Assembly (NCBI GenBank): GCA_902558435.1
Contig: CACEDU010000004.1
Location: forward strand, 60,228 to 124,227
DNA: 64,000 nt
Origin: an uncultured Pelagibacteraceae bacterium
GTDB taxonomy: Bacteria; Pseudomonadota; Alphaproteobacteria; Pelagibacterales; Pelagibacteraceae
Direction of reading: 5' to 3'
Shown: positions 28,859-37,892 of the stretch, piece by piece
How positions within the stretch are numbered: position 1 is the first letter of the stretch
Layout of the letters: every line of letters begins with the position of its first letter
Translations under genes and position numbers: made by a program
Notes under the pieces: generated by a model
Database searches by the model: none
The model's input: only the letters and a program-made list of their open reading frames with translations
Told to the model about the DNA's origin: nothing

Positions 28859-30022
28859 ATGGATATTCACGAATACCAAGCAAAAAAAATACTTTCAGAT
28901 TTTGGAGTAACGATTCCAAGGGGTGGAATTGTGTACAGTCCAGAGAATGCTGAGAATAAAGCAAGAGAGATTGGTGGATCTAGATGGGTAGTTAAAGCTC
29001 AAATTCATTCAGGTGCTAGAGGAAAAGCTGGTGGAATAATAGTATGTGATAGTCCATTGGAAGTTGCTCAAGCAACAGACAAATTGTTAGGAAAAAAATT
29101 AGTTACAAATCAAACAGGCCCCGAAGGTAAAATAGTAAATAGAATTTATATTGAAGAAGCAACAGATATAGAGCGTGAACTATACCTTGGTTTGGTCTTT
29201 GATAGAAGTTCAGAAAGTATTATGGTTGTTGCATCGACAGAAGGCGGTATGAGTGTTGAGGAAATTTCGAAAGAAAAACCAGAAACAATTATAAGATCAA
29301 AAATTGAAGTTGCTGTTGGGATGCAAAGTTTCCAAGCTAGAGAATTGGCATTCGGTTTAGGAATTGAACCTGATTTAATTAGGAGAGCATCAGAAACCAT
29401 TATTGGATGCTATAAAGCATTTAGTGAACTAGATGCTACAATGGTAGAAGTCAATCCATTAGTAATTTCAAAACAAAAACAAATTTTAGCTTTAGATTGT
29501 AAAATGAGTTTTGATAACAACGCAATGTTCAGAAGAAACCAAGTTTCAGAACTTAGGGATAAGACGCAAGAGGATTCAAAAGAGGTTTTTGCATCTGATA
29601 GAGGATTAAACTATGTAAGTTTAGATGGAAACATTGGTAACATAATTAATGGTGCTGGCTTAGCAATGGCATCAATGGATATGATAAAACTAGCCGGTGG
29701 AAGTCCTGCTAATTTTTTAGATGTGGGTGGTGGAGCAACACCTGAAAAAATAGTCAAGGCATTTAAATTAGTTACGATGGATGAAAAAGTAAAAGTAATT
29801 CTTGTGAATATTTTTGCTGGTATAAACAGATGTGATTGGGTTGCGGAAGGAATAGTAGAAGCTCTTAAAAAAATAGAAGTTAATGTTCCATTGGTAATTC
29901 GGTTAGCAGGTACAAACGTAGAAAAAGGTAATCAAATTTTAAAAGAGAGTAAAATAAACTATATAGAGGCAAACACGCTTGAAGATGCAGCTAATAAAGC
30001 GGTTGCAGCTCTCAATAAATAA
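28859..30022 (+). CDS. mtkA: Malate--CoA ligase beta subunit (SucC-like)
   Basis: 387 aa ATP-grasp subunit. MDIHEYQAKKILSDFGV and VKAQIHSGARGKAGG are shared with SucC; ASMDMIKLAGG, GGGATPEKIVKAF and NIFAGINRCDWVAEG follow the pattern of the methylotroph malate thiokinase MtkA. Context next to malyl-CoA lyase also favours malate over succinate. Succinate-CoA ligase remains possible; whether a separate sucCD exists elsewhere would help decide. Confidence 0.82.
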   Translation: MDIHEYQAKKILSDFGVTIPRGGIVYSPENAENKAREIGGSRWVVKAQIHSGARGKAGGIIVCDSPLEVAQATDKLLGKKLVTNQTGPEGKIVNRIYIEEATDIERELYLGLVFDRSSESIMVVASTEGGMSVEEISKEKPETIIRSKIEVAVGMQSFQARELAFGLGIEPDLIRRASETIIGCYKAFSELDATMVEVNPLVISKQKQILALDCKMSFDNNAMFRRNQVSELRDKTQEDSKEVFASDRGLNYVSLDGNIGNIINGAGLAMASMDMIKLAGGSPANFLDVGGGATPEKIVKAFKLVTMDEKVKVILVNIFAGINRCDWVAEGIVEALKKIEVNVPLVIRLAGTNVEKGNQILKESKINYIEANTLEDAANKAVAALNK

Positions 30023-30025
30023 ATC

Positions 30026-30913
30026 ATGACAGTATTAATAGACAAAAACAGCAAGATAATTATTCAAGGTTTTACAGGTAAAATGGGCACTTTTCATGCC
30101 GATGAGATGATAAAGTACGGTTCTAATGTTGTAGGTGGAGTTACACCTGGTAAGGGTGGTTCTAAACATCTAAATTTACCAGTGTTTAATACAGTTAAAG
30201 ATGCAGTTAGTGAAACAGGAGCAGATGCATCAATCTTATTTGTGCCGCCAGCTTTTGCAGCAGACTCTGCAATGGAGGCTGCAGACGCTGGAATTAAAAC
30301 ATGTGTTGCAATTGTTGATGGAATACCTTCCCACGACATGATCAGAATAAAAAGATATATGAGAAGATATACCAAAAGTTCTAAAATGACTTTGGTTGGA
30401 CCTAACTGTGCAGGAATTATAAGTCCAGGGAAATCTATGTTAGGGATAATGCCAGGACATATTTATAAAGAAGGAAGAATTGGAATCATAAGTAGATCAG
30501 GAACATTAGGATATGAAGCTGCTCAACAACTTAAAAATTTAAATATTGGAGTTTCAACAAGCGTTGGAATAGGTGGAGATCCTATAAATGGAAGCTCATT
30601 TAGAGATATAATAGAAAAGTTTGAGACAGACGATGAAACTGACGCAATTTTAATGATTGGTGAAATAGGTGGTCCTCAAGAAGTAGCAGCGGGTGAGTTT
30701 GCAAAAGAAAATATGAAAAAACCAGTTATAGCATACATTGCTGGATTAACTGCTCCTAAAGGAAGGGTAATGGGTCATGCTGGAGCAATAGTTTCAGCTT
30801 ATGGAGAAAGTGCAATTGAAAAAGTTGAAATTTTAAAAGAATGTGGAATTACAATTTCTAAAAACCCATCTGTTATGGGAGATACAGTAAAATCAGTTTT
30901 AGAAAAAATGTAA
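30026..30913 (+). CDS. mtkB: Malate--CoA ligase alpha subunit (SucD-like)
   Basis: 295 aa. CoA-binding GFTGKMGTFHADEMIKYG, then VGPNCAGIISPGKSMLGIMP with the family's Pro-Gly, and the phospho-histidine region VMGHAGAIVSAYGES. Length and segments such as IPSHDMIRIKRYMRRY fit MtkB better than ordinary SucD. It forms the heterotetramer with the beta subunit 3 bases upstream. Confidence 0.82.
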   Translation: MTVLIDKNSKIIIQGFTGKMGTFHADEMIKYGSNVVGGVTPGKGGSKHLNLPVFNTVKDAVSETGADASILFVPPAFAADSAMEAADAGIKTCVAIVDGIPSHDMIRIKRYMRRYTKSSKMTLVGPNCAGIISPGKSMLGIMPGHIYKEGRIGIISRSGTLGYEAAQQLKNLNIGVSTSVGIGGDPINGSSFRDIIEKFETDDETDAILMIGEIGGPQEVAAGEFAKENMKKPVIAYIAGLTAPKGRVMGHAGAIVSAYGESAIEKVEILKECGITISKNPSVMGDTVKSVLEKM

Positions 30914-30914
30914 A

Positions 30915-31280
30915 ATGAGTTACGACGATAATAATATATTTGCGAAAATACTGAGAAACGAGATACCTTGTAATAAAATTTATGAGGATGATTTTGTTTT
31001 ATCATTCCATGATATAAATCCACAAAAAAAAATACACGCTTTAGTTATTCCAAAAGGTAAATATGTTGACCTTGATGATTTTAGCAAAAATGCATCTCCG
31101 GAGGAAATGGTTGGACTATTAAAAGGAATTAATATCGTTGCAGAAAAATTAAATATATCTGTTGATACTGGTAAAGGCTATAGAGCATTAGCAAATATAA
31201 GTGAGGATGGTGGACAAGAGGTTCCGCATTTACATTTCCATCTATTTGGTGGTGAGAAAATTGGTAAAATGGTCTCGTGA
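30915..31280 (+). CDS. HIT-family (HINT-like) nucleotide-binding protein
   Basis: 121 aa. NIFAKILRNEIPCNKIYEDD at the N terminus and the histidine triad HLHFHLFGG near residue 107 are diagnostic. HINT-like proteins hydrolyse nucleotide phosphoramidates or adenylated conjugates. It follows mtkB by 1 base, and its stop overlaps the GTG start of the acetyltransferase gene. Confidence 0.95.
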   Translation: MSYDDNNIFAKILRNEIPCNKIYEDDFVLSFHDINPQKKIHALVIPKGKYVDLDDFSKNASPEEMVGLLKGINIVAEKLNISVDTGKGYRALANISEDGGQEVPHLHFHLFGGEKIGKMVS

Positions 31281-31789
31281 TAATAAACGTAGACAGAAGT
31301 TTTTTAGAAATTAATTCAATTAAAAAACTTAATCGATCAAAAAGCCCAGGCCCAAACTTCAAAATTAATCAAGTAGATCCACCAGATTTTCAACTCAATA
31401 AATTTTTTTATAAACAAATCGGAAGAAAGCATAGATGGATAGATAGATTAGCGTGGACAGATAAAAAATGGATTGAATATGTTGAAAATTCAAGGGTAAA
31501 AACCTTTGTTTTAAAGGATAATAACAATTTAGCAGGATATTATGAAACTATTCGTGATCTTGATAAAGATCACTCAGAAATAGCATATTTTGGTATTTTA
31601 GAAGAGTATTTTGGAAAAAAATGTGGAGGGTTTATGCTTTCTGAGGCTATTAACAAGTTGTTTGAAGATGGAAATTCGAGAGTTTGGCTGCACACTTGCT
31701 CATTAGATCATGAAAATGCAATTAAAAACTACTTAGCTAGAGGGATGCGAGTATTTAAATCTGAAAAAATAAATGTTGAGGTTAATTAG
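31277..31789 (+). CDS. GNAT-family N-acetyltransferase
   Basis: 170 aa. The C-terminal half follows the GNAT fold: AYFGILEEYFGKKCGGFMLSEAI resembles motif A for acetyl-CoA binding (the R/Q-x-x-G-x-G/A signature is degenerate as GKKCGG), and RVWLHTCSLDHENAIKNYLARGM resembles motif B. The substrate is unknown. It begins with GTG within the HIT stop and ends 8 bases into convergent lolA. Confidence 0.8.
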   Translation: MIINVDRSFLEINSIKKLNRSKSPGPNFKINQVDPPDFQLNKFFYKQIGRKHRWIDRLAWTDKKWIEYVENSRVKTFVLKDNNNLAGYYETIRDLDKDHSEIAYFGILEEYFGKKCGGFMLSEAINKLFEDGNSRVWLHTCSLDHENAIKNYLARGMRVFKSEKINVEVN

Positions 31790-32342
31790 TATATTTGTGT
31801 ATAAAAAATAATCTTTCTTCAACATCAATATTAACATTAATATCACTTAAAAATGTTTGAATTTGGTTTTGATATACATCTTTGGTTTCCCAACCAATCA
31901 AATCTAAACTTTCTTTATCAAAAAAAACTTTAATTAAGTTATTTTCAAATTTAAAATTAAATACATAGTAAAAAGGATAATTTTTATCATTTTCTACCTC
32001 TTTCATTTTTGAAATTAAAAATTTTTTATCTAGAATGAAATTTAATGGTGTTTTATCTAGTGGATATCTATAGTAATTTGTGATTTTATCTGAATTTATA
32101 ATTAGAGACTTACCATTTGAAACTAATATTTTATTATATATATCATAATATTCACAAAAAATTTTCTTTGGGTACAAAATTATACACTCACCTTTTTCAA
32201 TATTATTATTATCTATTCTCTGAATAAATTTGAACTTTAAAGAATTAATGTTTTTTAAGTGATTTATAATTTTTTTACTTGAAGAACTTTGTGCATTTAT
32301 AGTAAAAAAAAAAATTAAACAGATAATTAAGTATTTTTTCAT
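31782..32342 (-). CDS. lolA: Outer-membrane lipoprotein carrier protein LolA
   Basis: 186 aa with a signal peptide (LIICLIFFFTINAQS) and a LolA-like open beta barrel: LNSLKFKFIQRIDNN, GECIILYPKKIFCEYY, and VSNGKSLIINSD. It carries lipoproteins across the periplasm; clients in this window would include LptE and the DUF3576 protein. It overlaps ftsK by 4 bases, a common alphaproteobacterial pairing. Confidence 0.9.
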   Translation of the reverse strand: MKKYLIICLIFFFTINAQSSSSKKIINHLKNINSLKFKFIQRIDNNNIEKGECIILYPKKIFCEYYDIYNKILVSNGKSLIINSDKITNYYRYPLDKTPLNFILDKKFLISKMKEVENDKNYPFYYVFNFKFENNLIKVFFDKESLDLIGWETKDVYQNQIQTFLSDINVNIDVEERLFFIHKYTN

Positions 32343-34426
32343 TTAAGCACTTCTCTTTTACCTACATGATTTGCCGGACTAACTTCCCCATTTGCTTCCA
32401 TTTGATCTACAATTCTGGCTGCTCTGTTATAACCAATTTGTAATTTCCTTTGTAAAAAAGAAGTTGATGCTTTTCGCTCAGATTTAACAATCTCTAATGC
32501 TGTGTTATACAATTCATCAAGATTTTCATTATCATTTGTACTATTAGAACTCTCTTTTTCATCAACAAAATTTAGAATTTCATCAACATAATCTGGTTCA
32601 GCTTGGTTTCTAAGAAAATTATTTATTTTGTCAATTTCTCCTTCTGATACAAATGGTGCATGAATTCTTGTCATTCTATTTGCTGAGGTCATATAAAGCA
32701 TATCTCCCTTGCCAAGCAGTTGTTCAGCACCTTGTTCTCCAAGAATTGTTCTACTATCTATTTTAGATGTGACCTGAAAAGATATTCTAGTAGGAAAGTT
32801 AGCTTTTATTGTTCCAGTAATTACATCAACACTTGGTCGCTGTGTTGCCATTATAATGTGTATTCCTGCTGCTCTAGCCATCTGTGATAGTTTTTGAATA
32901 TAGTTCTCTATGTCCTTACCTGCTACTAACATTAGGTCTGACATTTCATCAACAATAACAACTATATAAGGCATAGAAATCTTATGCTTATCATTGTAAC
33001 CATCAATATTTCTTACACCTACTTTGGTCATAAGTTTGTAACGATTTTCCATTTCTTTAACCACCCATCCTAATACAGCAGCAGCTCTTTTAGCTTCAGT
33101 TATGACAGGGCATAATAAATGTGGAATTCCCTCATATGTAGATAGTTCCAACATTTTAGGATCAATTAAGATAAATTTACATTTCTCAGGAGAGTGTTTG
33201 TACAAAAGTGACAAAATAATTGTGTTAATACAAACTGATTTTCCTGATCCTGTTGTACCAGCTATAAGCAAATGAGGCATTGTGCTAAGATCACTTGTAA
33301 TTGGTAATCCAGAAATACTTTTACCAAGAGCAATTGGAAGTTTTGTATCTTTTTTTTTATAGCTGGAGTCTGAGATAATTTCACTCAAAAAAACATTCTC
33401 TCTTTGTGATTTAGGCAATTCAATACCTATAGTATTACTTCCTGGTATTGTTGCAATTCTAGCTGACTCAGAACTAGTATTTCTAGCAATATCTTCAGAA
33501 AGATTAATTATTTTTGATACTTTTACTCCTGGAGCAGGTTCGAATTCATATAACGTCACTACAGGGCCCTGACTAACTTTTTTTATTTTTCCTTCAACTC
33601 CAAAGTCTAATAAAATTTTTTCTAATGTTTTCTCGTCAATTTTATTTTCTGATATATTTTTATCTTTCTTTGATGGAGTTTTTAAAAAATTAATTGCAGG
33701 TAATTTATATTTTATAACTCTTTTCTCAGATGAAGATATATTTTTATCGAATGAGAAGTTTTCTTGAATTCTAGTTTCATTATTAACATAATTATTTTCA
33801 CTTATTATGTTTTCTTCATTATTATCTATAATATTATTTGTTGGTATTTTTTTTGATTTGCTAAAAATTTTATTTATAAAGATCAGATTTCTAAACTTAA
33901 AATTAATACTTAATAGAAAAAAGCTAGTAATTAAAAAAATTAAAATTGCATAACTTATTTGATGATTTAAATTTATCAGATTAACAATAAAAGACTCTTT
34001 GAATAAATCGCCTATAAATCCATTATTTTCATTTACTATAAGCCAATATGTTTCTGTATGAAACACTGTAAAAAATAATGCGCCGGTTATTGAGTACAAA
34101 ACTATAAAAAATAAACTTTCAATAATAATTAAATTTTTTTTTTCGACAATCACCTTTAAAGATATGAAAAAAAATGAAATTGGTATTAATAAAGAAATTA
34201 GACCAAGTGACTGATATAGAATATCAGATGTATAACTACCCTTAGTACCCATTAAATTCTTTATTTCAGCATTTTCTGGAAAAATGAAATTTGGATCCTC
34301 TGGTGAATAAGTTATTAATGATATCAATAATAATACTGAAAAAATAAGTAAAGATGCCCCTATCACCTCAGATAATCTTTTTAATAAAAAGCTAACAGTT
34401 TTTTCTAAGATATCTTTAATTTTCAT
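32339..34426 (-). CDS. ftsK: DNA translocase FtsK
   Basis: 695 aa. Four or more N-terminal membrane segments (within residues about 15-190), a short Asn/Glu/Ser linker, then the alpha-beta motor with Walker A GTTGSGKSV and Walker B VVIVDEMSDLMLV, and a C-terminal gamma winged helix (SFLQRKLQIGYNRAARIVDQME) that reads KOPS-like sequences. It links division with chromosome dimer resolution. The linker is short compared with enterobacterial FtsK. Confidence 0.97.
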   Translation of the reverse strand: MKIKDILEKTVSFLLKRLSEVIGASLLIFSVLLLISLITYSPEDPNFIFPENAEIKNLMGTKGSYTSDILYQSLGLISLLIPISFFFISLKVIVEKKNLIIIESLFFIVLYSITGALFFTVFHTETYWLIVNENNGFIGDLFKESFIVNLINLNHQISYAILIFLITSFFLLSINFKFRNLIFINKIFSKSKKIPTNNIIDNNEENIISENNYVNNETRIQENFSFDKNISSSEKRVIKYKLPAINFLKTPSKKDKNISENKIDEKTLEKILLDFGVEGKIKKVSQGPVVTLYEFEPAPGVKVSKIINLSEDIARNTSSESARIATIPGSNTIGIELPKSQRENVFLSEIISDSSYKKKDTKLPIALGKSISGLPITSDLSTMPHLLIAGTTGSGKSVCINTIILSLLYKHSPEKCKFILIDPKMLELSTYEGIPHLLCPVITEAKRAAAVLGWVVKEMENRYKLMTKVGVRNIDGYNDKHKISMPYIVVIVDEMSDLMLVAGKDIENYIQKLSQMARAAGIHIIMATQRPSVDVITGTIKANFPTRISFQVTSKIDSRTILGEQGAEQLLGKGDMLYMTSANRMTRIHAPFVSEGEIDKINNFLRNQAEPDYVDEILNFVDEKESSNSTNDNENLDELYNTALEIVKSERKASTSFLQRKLQIGYNRAARIVDQMEANGEVSPANHVGKREVLK

Positions 34427-34489
34427 TTTATTATTAATGATTTGTCACTTTGTATCATTTAATTTTTCTTGATAAAATTAAATTATATT

Positions 34490-35578
34490 ATGAAAATTTG
34501 TCTTTTAGGAAATAATTTAACTAACTTGCTCTTAGCTAATATATTAGTAAAAAAAAAGATTCACATTGATATTTTCTTTATACCTAAAACCAAGTTATCT
34601 AGTAATAATACAAGGACTATTGCAATTTCAAACGAAAACCATAAATTTTTAAATAAATATATCAGATCATTTAGTACTTTTGGATGGCCTTCAGAAAATA
34701 TAAAAATTTACTCAGAAAAAAGTAGTTCATCAGAATTATTTGAATTTCAAATTAAAAATGAAAACAATTTTTATTTAGTTAAATATAATGAATTTTATAA
34801 ATTACTTCAAAATAATATAAAAAATAATAAATTTGTAAAATTTATAAAATTAAAGAAGTACAATTTAGATTTTTTAAATAAGAAAAATTATAACCTAATC
34901 ATTAATTCTGACCAAAATAGTCCAATAACTAAAAAATTTTTTCATAGAATAATAGAAAAAAAATATTCTGGTTTAGCTTATACCACTCTAATAAGTCACC
35001 AAAAAAGACGAAATAAAACAGCAATTCAATTTTTTACAAAAAAGGGACCTTTGGCATTTTTACCTTTATCAGAAACCCAAACTTCAGTAGTTTTTTCTTA
35101 TGATTCCAGTGTCCCAACTGAAAAAAAATTAATCATAAATTTTATAAAAAAATATAATATTAAATATGATATTAAGAATTTTAGTGAAATACAAAAATTC
35201 AATATTAAGTTTTCAGTTTTAAGAAATTATTTTTATAAAAATATTTTATGTTTTGGTGACTTAATACATAAAGTTCACCCACTTGCTGGACAAGGATTTA
35301 ATATGACTATAAGAGATGTAAATATTTTGTCAAAAATAATAGACGATAGTATATCCTTGGGAATCAATAACGGAGAAACAATTGCTCAAAGTTTTGAAGA
35401 GAAAACTAAACATATTAACTTCATATATGGAACTGGAATAGATTTTATAGGTAGTTTTTTCAAACTTGATAACAAATTAGATAATTATTTATCAGATCCG
35501 TTATTTAAACTTTTTAAAAAAAACAATTATTTAAATAAATATGCAATGTGGATTTCTAATGGAAGTACTTTTAACTAG
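34490..35578 (+). CDS. UbiH/UbiF/COQ6-family FAD monooxygenase, degenerate N-terminal motif
   Basis: 362 aa from the ATG at 34490 (the track start is an upstream TTG). The C-terminal FAD motif FGDLIHKVHPLAGQGFNMTIRDV is the family's GD-x-x-H-x-x-P-x-x-G-Q-G-x-N signature. NTRTIAISNEN is also typical. The N-terminal dinucleotide loop, usually G-x-G-x-x-G, reads LLGNNLTNLLLA, lacking two glycines. The likely role is ring hydroxylation in ubiquinone synthesis; the position of hydroxylation is unclear. It lies divergent from ftsK. Confidence 0.8.
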   Translation: MKICLLGNNLTNLLLANILVKKKIHIDIFFIPKTKLSSNNTRTIAISNENHKFLNKYIRSFSTFGWPSENIKIYSEKSSSSELFEFQIKNENNFYLVKYNEFYKLLQNNIKNNKFVKFIKLKKYNLDFLNKKNYNLIINSDQNSPITKKFFHRIIEKKYSGLAYTTLISHQKRRNKTAIQFFTKKGPLAFLPLSETQTSVVFSYDSSVPTEKKLIINFIKKYNIKYDIKNFSEIQKFNIKFSVLRNYFYKNILCFGDLIHKVHPLAGQGFNMTIRDVNILSKIIDDSISLGINNGETIAQSFEEKTKHINFIYGTGIDFIGSFFKLDNKLDNYLSDPLFKLFKKNNYLNKYAMWISNGSTFN

Positions 35579-36220
35579 TTATTGTAAAGTTTTATTGTTA
35601 AAATTATCTAGAATATAAGTATTTAAAATCTCCTTTAATCTGTCTTTTCTTATAGTTAGATCCTTACTCTCAAGTAAAACTTGTTTTTCCTCCAGAGAAA
35701 ATGGAGATGCCATTGATAAGGTATTTATAGTTTGATCTAAACTTTGTTTTTCAATTTCTTTCCAATTAATCTCATAACCTTGTTTTTTAAATAAACCCTT
35801 CAAATTTTGAAAAATTAAGTTTAGGTCTGAAAACTTAATCTCCTCTGACTTTTCATTTAAATCCTTAAGAAAATCGTCATATTTTACTTCACATTCTCTA
35901 AACAAATTATCGCTACTAATTTCATCTATTATTTTAAATCTACAAATACCATTCAGAATTATTAAATATCTTCCATCATCAGTTTCATTAAAACTAGTAA
36001 TTTTACCAATGCACCCAACTTTATAAAGATCTGGCTTTTTGAGTTGTCCAGATTTTTTTGGCTGTATCATTCCAATTAATCTGTTGGTTTTCATACTCTG
36101 ATCGACCATTTCGATATATCTCGGTTCAAATATATTTAATGGCACTGTTGTTCTTGGAAAAATAATAAAGTTTGATAAAGGAAAAACTGGTAATATATTA
36201 GGAAGATCTTCTTTTTTCAT
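35579..36220 (-). CDS. Lon N-terminal (LON substrate-binding) domain protein
   Basis: 213 aa from the ATG at 36220. The track start is an upstream TTG overlapping the divergent gene and is less likely. LPVFPLSNFIIFPRTTVPLNIFEPRYIEM is the hallmark of stand-alone LON-domain proteins. No ATPase or protease domain follows, as is normal for this family. Its function is unknown; it may bind protein substrates. It converges with the UbiH-like gene without overlap. Confidence 0.9.
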   Translation of the reverse strand: MKKEDLPNILPVFPLSNFIIFPRTTVPLNIFEPRYIEMVDQSMKTNRLIGMIQPKKSGQLKKPDLYKVGCIGKITSFNETDDGRYLIILNGICRFKIIDEISSDNLFRECEVKYDDFLKDLNEKSEEIKFSDLNLIFQNLKGLFKKQGYEINWKEIEKQSLDQTINTLSMASPFSLEEKQVLLESKDLTIRKDRLKEILNTYILDNFNNKTLQ

Positions 36221-36246
36221 TATATTTAAAATATAACATATAAATA

Positions 36247-37884
36247 ATGAATTCAAACAATTTAGATGAGACTAAAATATTAAATTTATATAAAGAAAAA
36301 AATTATAAAGATGTAATAATATCAGGGTTAAAATTATTAAAAAAAAATCCTAAAAATTATCAATTAATATATTCAATAGGTCTATCTTATGTAAATCTTC
36401 AAAATTATACTGAAGCTGAAAAGTATTTTGACAAATTATTAAATGTTCAAAAAAAACCAGAGATTTTATATATACAAGCAAATATTTGTAAGCAATTGAA
36501 AAAATACGACAGTGCTATCAATTATTTTGAAGAGGCAATTCGATTAAATCCAAATTTTTCTGAAGCATATAATAATTTAGGAAACACAAAAAAGCGTGTT
36601 GGTAAAATTGATGAAGCAATCTCTTGTTTTGAAAAAGCTATTCAATTAAAAGAAAATAATATTCAAGCATATCTTAATCTAGCAAATATATATAAAGAAA
36701 ATAAATATTTTAAAGAATTAATTAAAATTTATGAAAAAATATTAAGTTTCAATCAAAATGATATTAAAACTTTATATAATTTAGGTAGTGCCTATTTATT
36801 TTTGGGAAAGATATCTGAGGGAAAATATTATTTTGAAAAGATAATTGAAATTAACAAAAATCATATTCCCAGTTATAGAAACTATATTTCAGTTACTAAA
36901 ATTGAAAAAACAGATGAAATATTTAAACAATTAGAGATTTTAAATGAAGAGGATTTTTCAGATGACGATAAAGTTTTGCTTTATGATGCACTTAGTAAAG
37001 GATATTTTGATCAGGATAATGACCAATTAGCATTTAAATATTTAGAAAAATCAAATTCTCTAAAAAAGAAAAATTCTAAATTTTCCTTTGAGAAAACGGA
37101 AATACAATTTAATAATATAAAAACTTTTTTTAAAAACATTGATAATATTAATATAAATTTTAAAGATACATTAAAAAGCAAACCAATTTTTATAATTGGA
37201 ATGCCAAGATCTGGAACTACACTTATAGAGCAAATAATATCTAGTCATTCTCAAGTATATGGAGCTGGCGAGTTAGATTTCTTGCCAAAAATTATAGATA
37301 AAATAGGTATAAAAAAACCACAAAACTTAGAGAGTTTTTTTACTCAGATAAGAAACTTATACTATGATCAAATAATGAAAATCTCTAATAATCATTATAT
37401 TATTGATAAATTACCGGTCAATTATAGGTGGGTGGGATTTATTATAAACGCTTTGCCAGAGGCAAAAATTATACATATTGAAAGAAATCCCATGGCTGTA
37501 TGTTGGTCAAATTATAAAACTTCATTTGTTGATAGTGGTATGGATTTTAATCTAAGCCAGCAAGATATTGCAAAATATTACTCATTATATTTAAATTTGA
37601 TGAACTTTTGGAAATCAAAATATACATCTAATATTTTAAATGTTAATTATGAAGATTTTGTTAATGATTTTGTAAGTAATTCAAAGGAAATTTTAAAATT
37701 TTTAGATTTAAAATGGGAAGATAAGATTAAAAATTACAATAAAAATATAAGACCTGTAACAACTGCATCTTTTCAACAAGTCAGAGAAGGTATTAAAAAG
37801 AACACATCTATGGCTTGGAAAAAGTATAGCAATTACTTAAACCCTATGCAGGACACTCTCAAAAATATGAAAATAAAGTTTTAA
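36247..37884 (+). CDS. TPR protein with C-terminal sulfotransferase domain
   Basis: 545 aa. The N-terminal ~300 residues hold several TPR units (SEAYNNLGNTKKRVGKIDEAISCFEKAIQL is the clearest unit; quoted parts: EAYNNLGNTKK, DEAISCFEKAI). The C-terminal domain starts with the PAPS 5'-phosphosulfate loop FIIGMPRSGTTLIEQIIS near residue 315 and has a 3'-phosphate-like segment IHIERNPMAVCWSNY. Such TPR-sulfotransferases are common in marine bacteria; the acceptor (protein tyrosine, glycan or lipid) is unknown. It is first of a three-gene TPR cluster and strongly Asn/Lys/Ile rich. Confidence 0.87.
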   Translation: MNSNNLDETKILNLYKEKNYKDVIISGLKLLKKNPKNYQLIYSIGLSYVNLQNYTEAEKYFDKLLNVQKKPEILYIQANICKQLKKYDSAINYFEEAIRLNPNFSEAYNNLGNTKKRVGKIDEAISCFEKAIQLKENNIQAYLNLANIYKENKYFKELIKIYEKILSFNQNDIKTLYNLGSAYLFLGKISEGKYYFEKIIEINKNHIPSYRNYISVTKIEKTDEIFKQLEILNEEDFSDDDKVLLYDALSKGYFDQDNDQLAFKYLEKSNSLKKKNSKFSFEKTEIQFNNIKTFFKNIDNININFKDTLKSKPIFIIGMPRSGTTLIEQIISSHSQVYGAGELDFLPKIIDKIGIKKPQNLESFFTQIRNLYYDQIMKISNNHYIIDKLPVNYRWVGFIINALPEAKIIHIERNPMAVCWSNYKTSFVDSGMDFNLSQQDIAKYYSLYLNLMNFWKSKYTSNILNVNYEDFVNDFVSNSKEILKFLDLKWEDKIKNYNKNIRPVTTASFQQVREGIKKNTSMAWKKYSNYLNPMQDTLKNMKIKF

Positions 37885-37892
37885 TAAATTTT

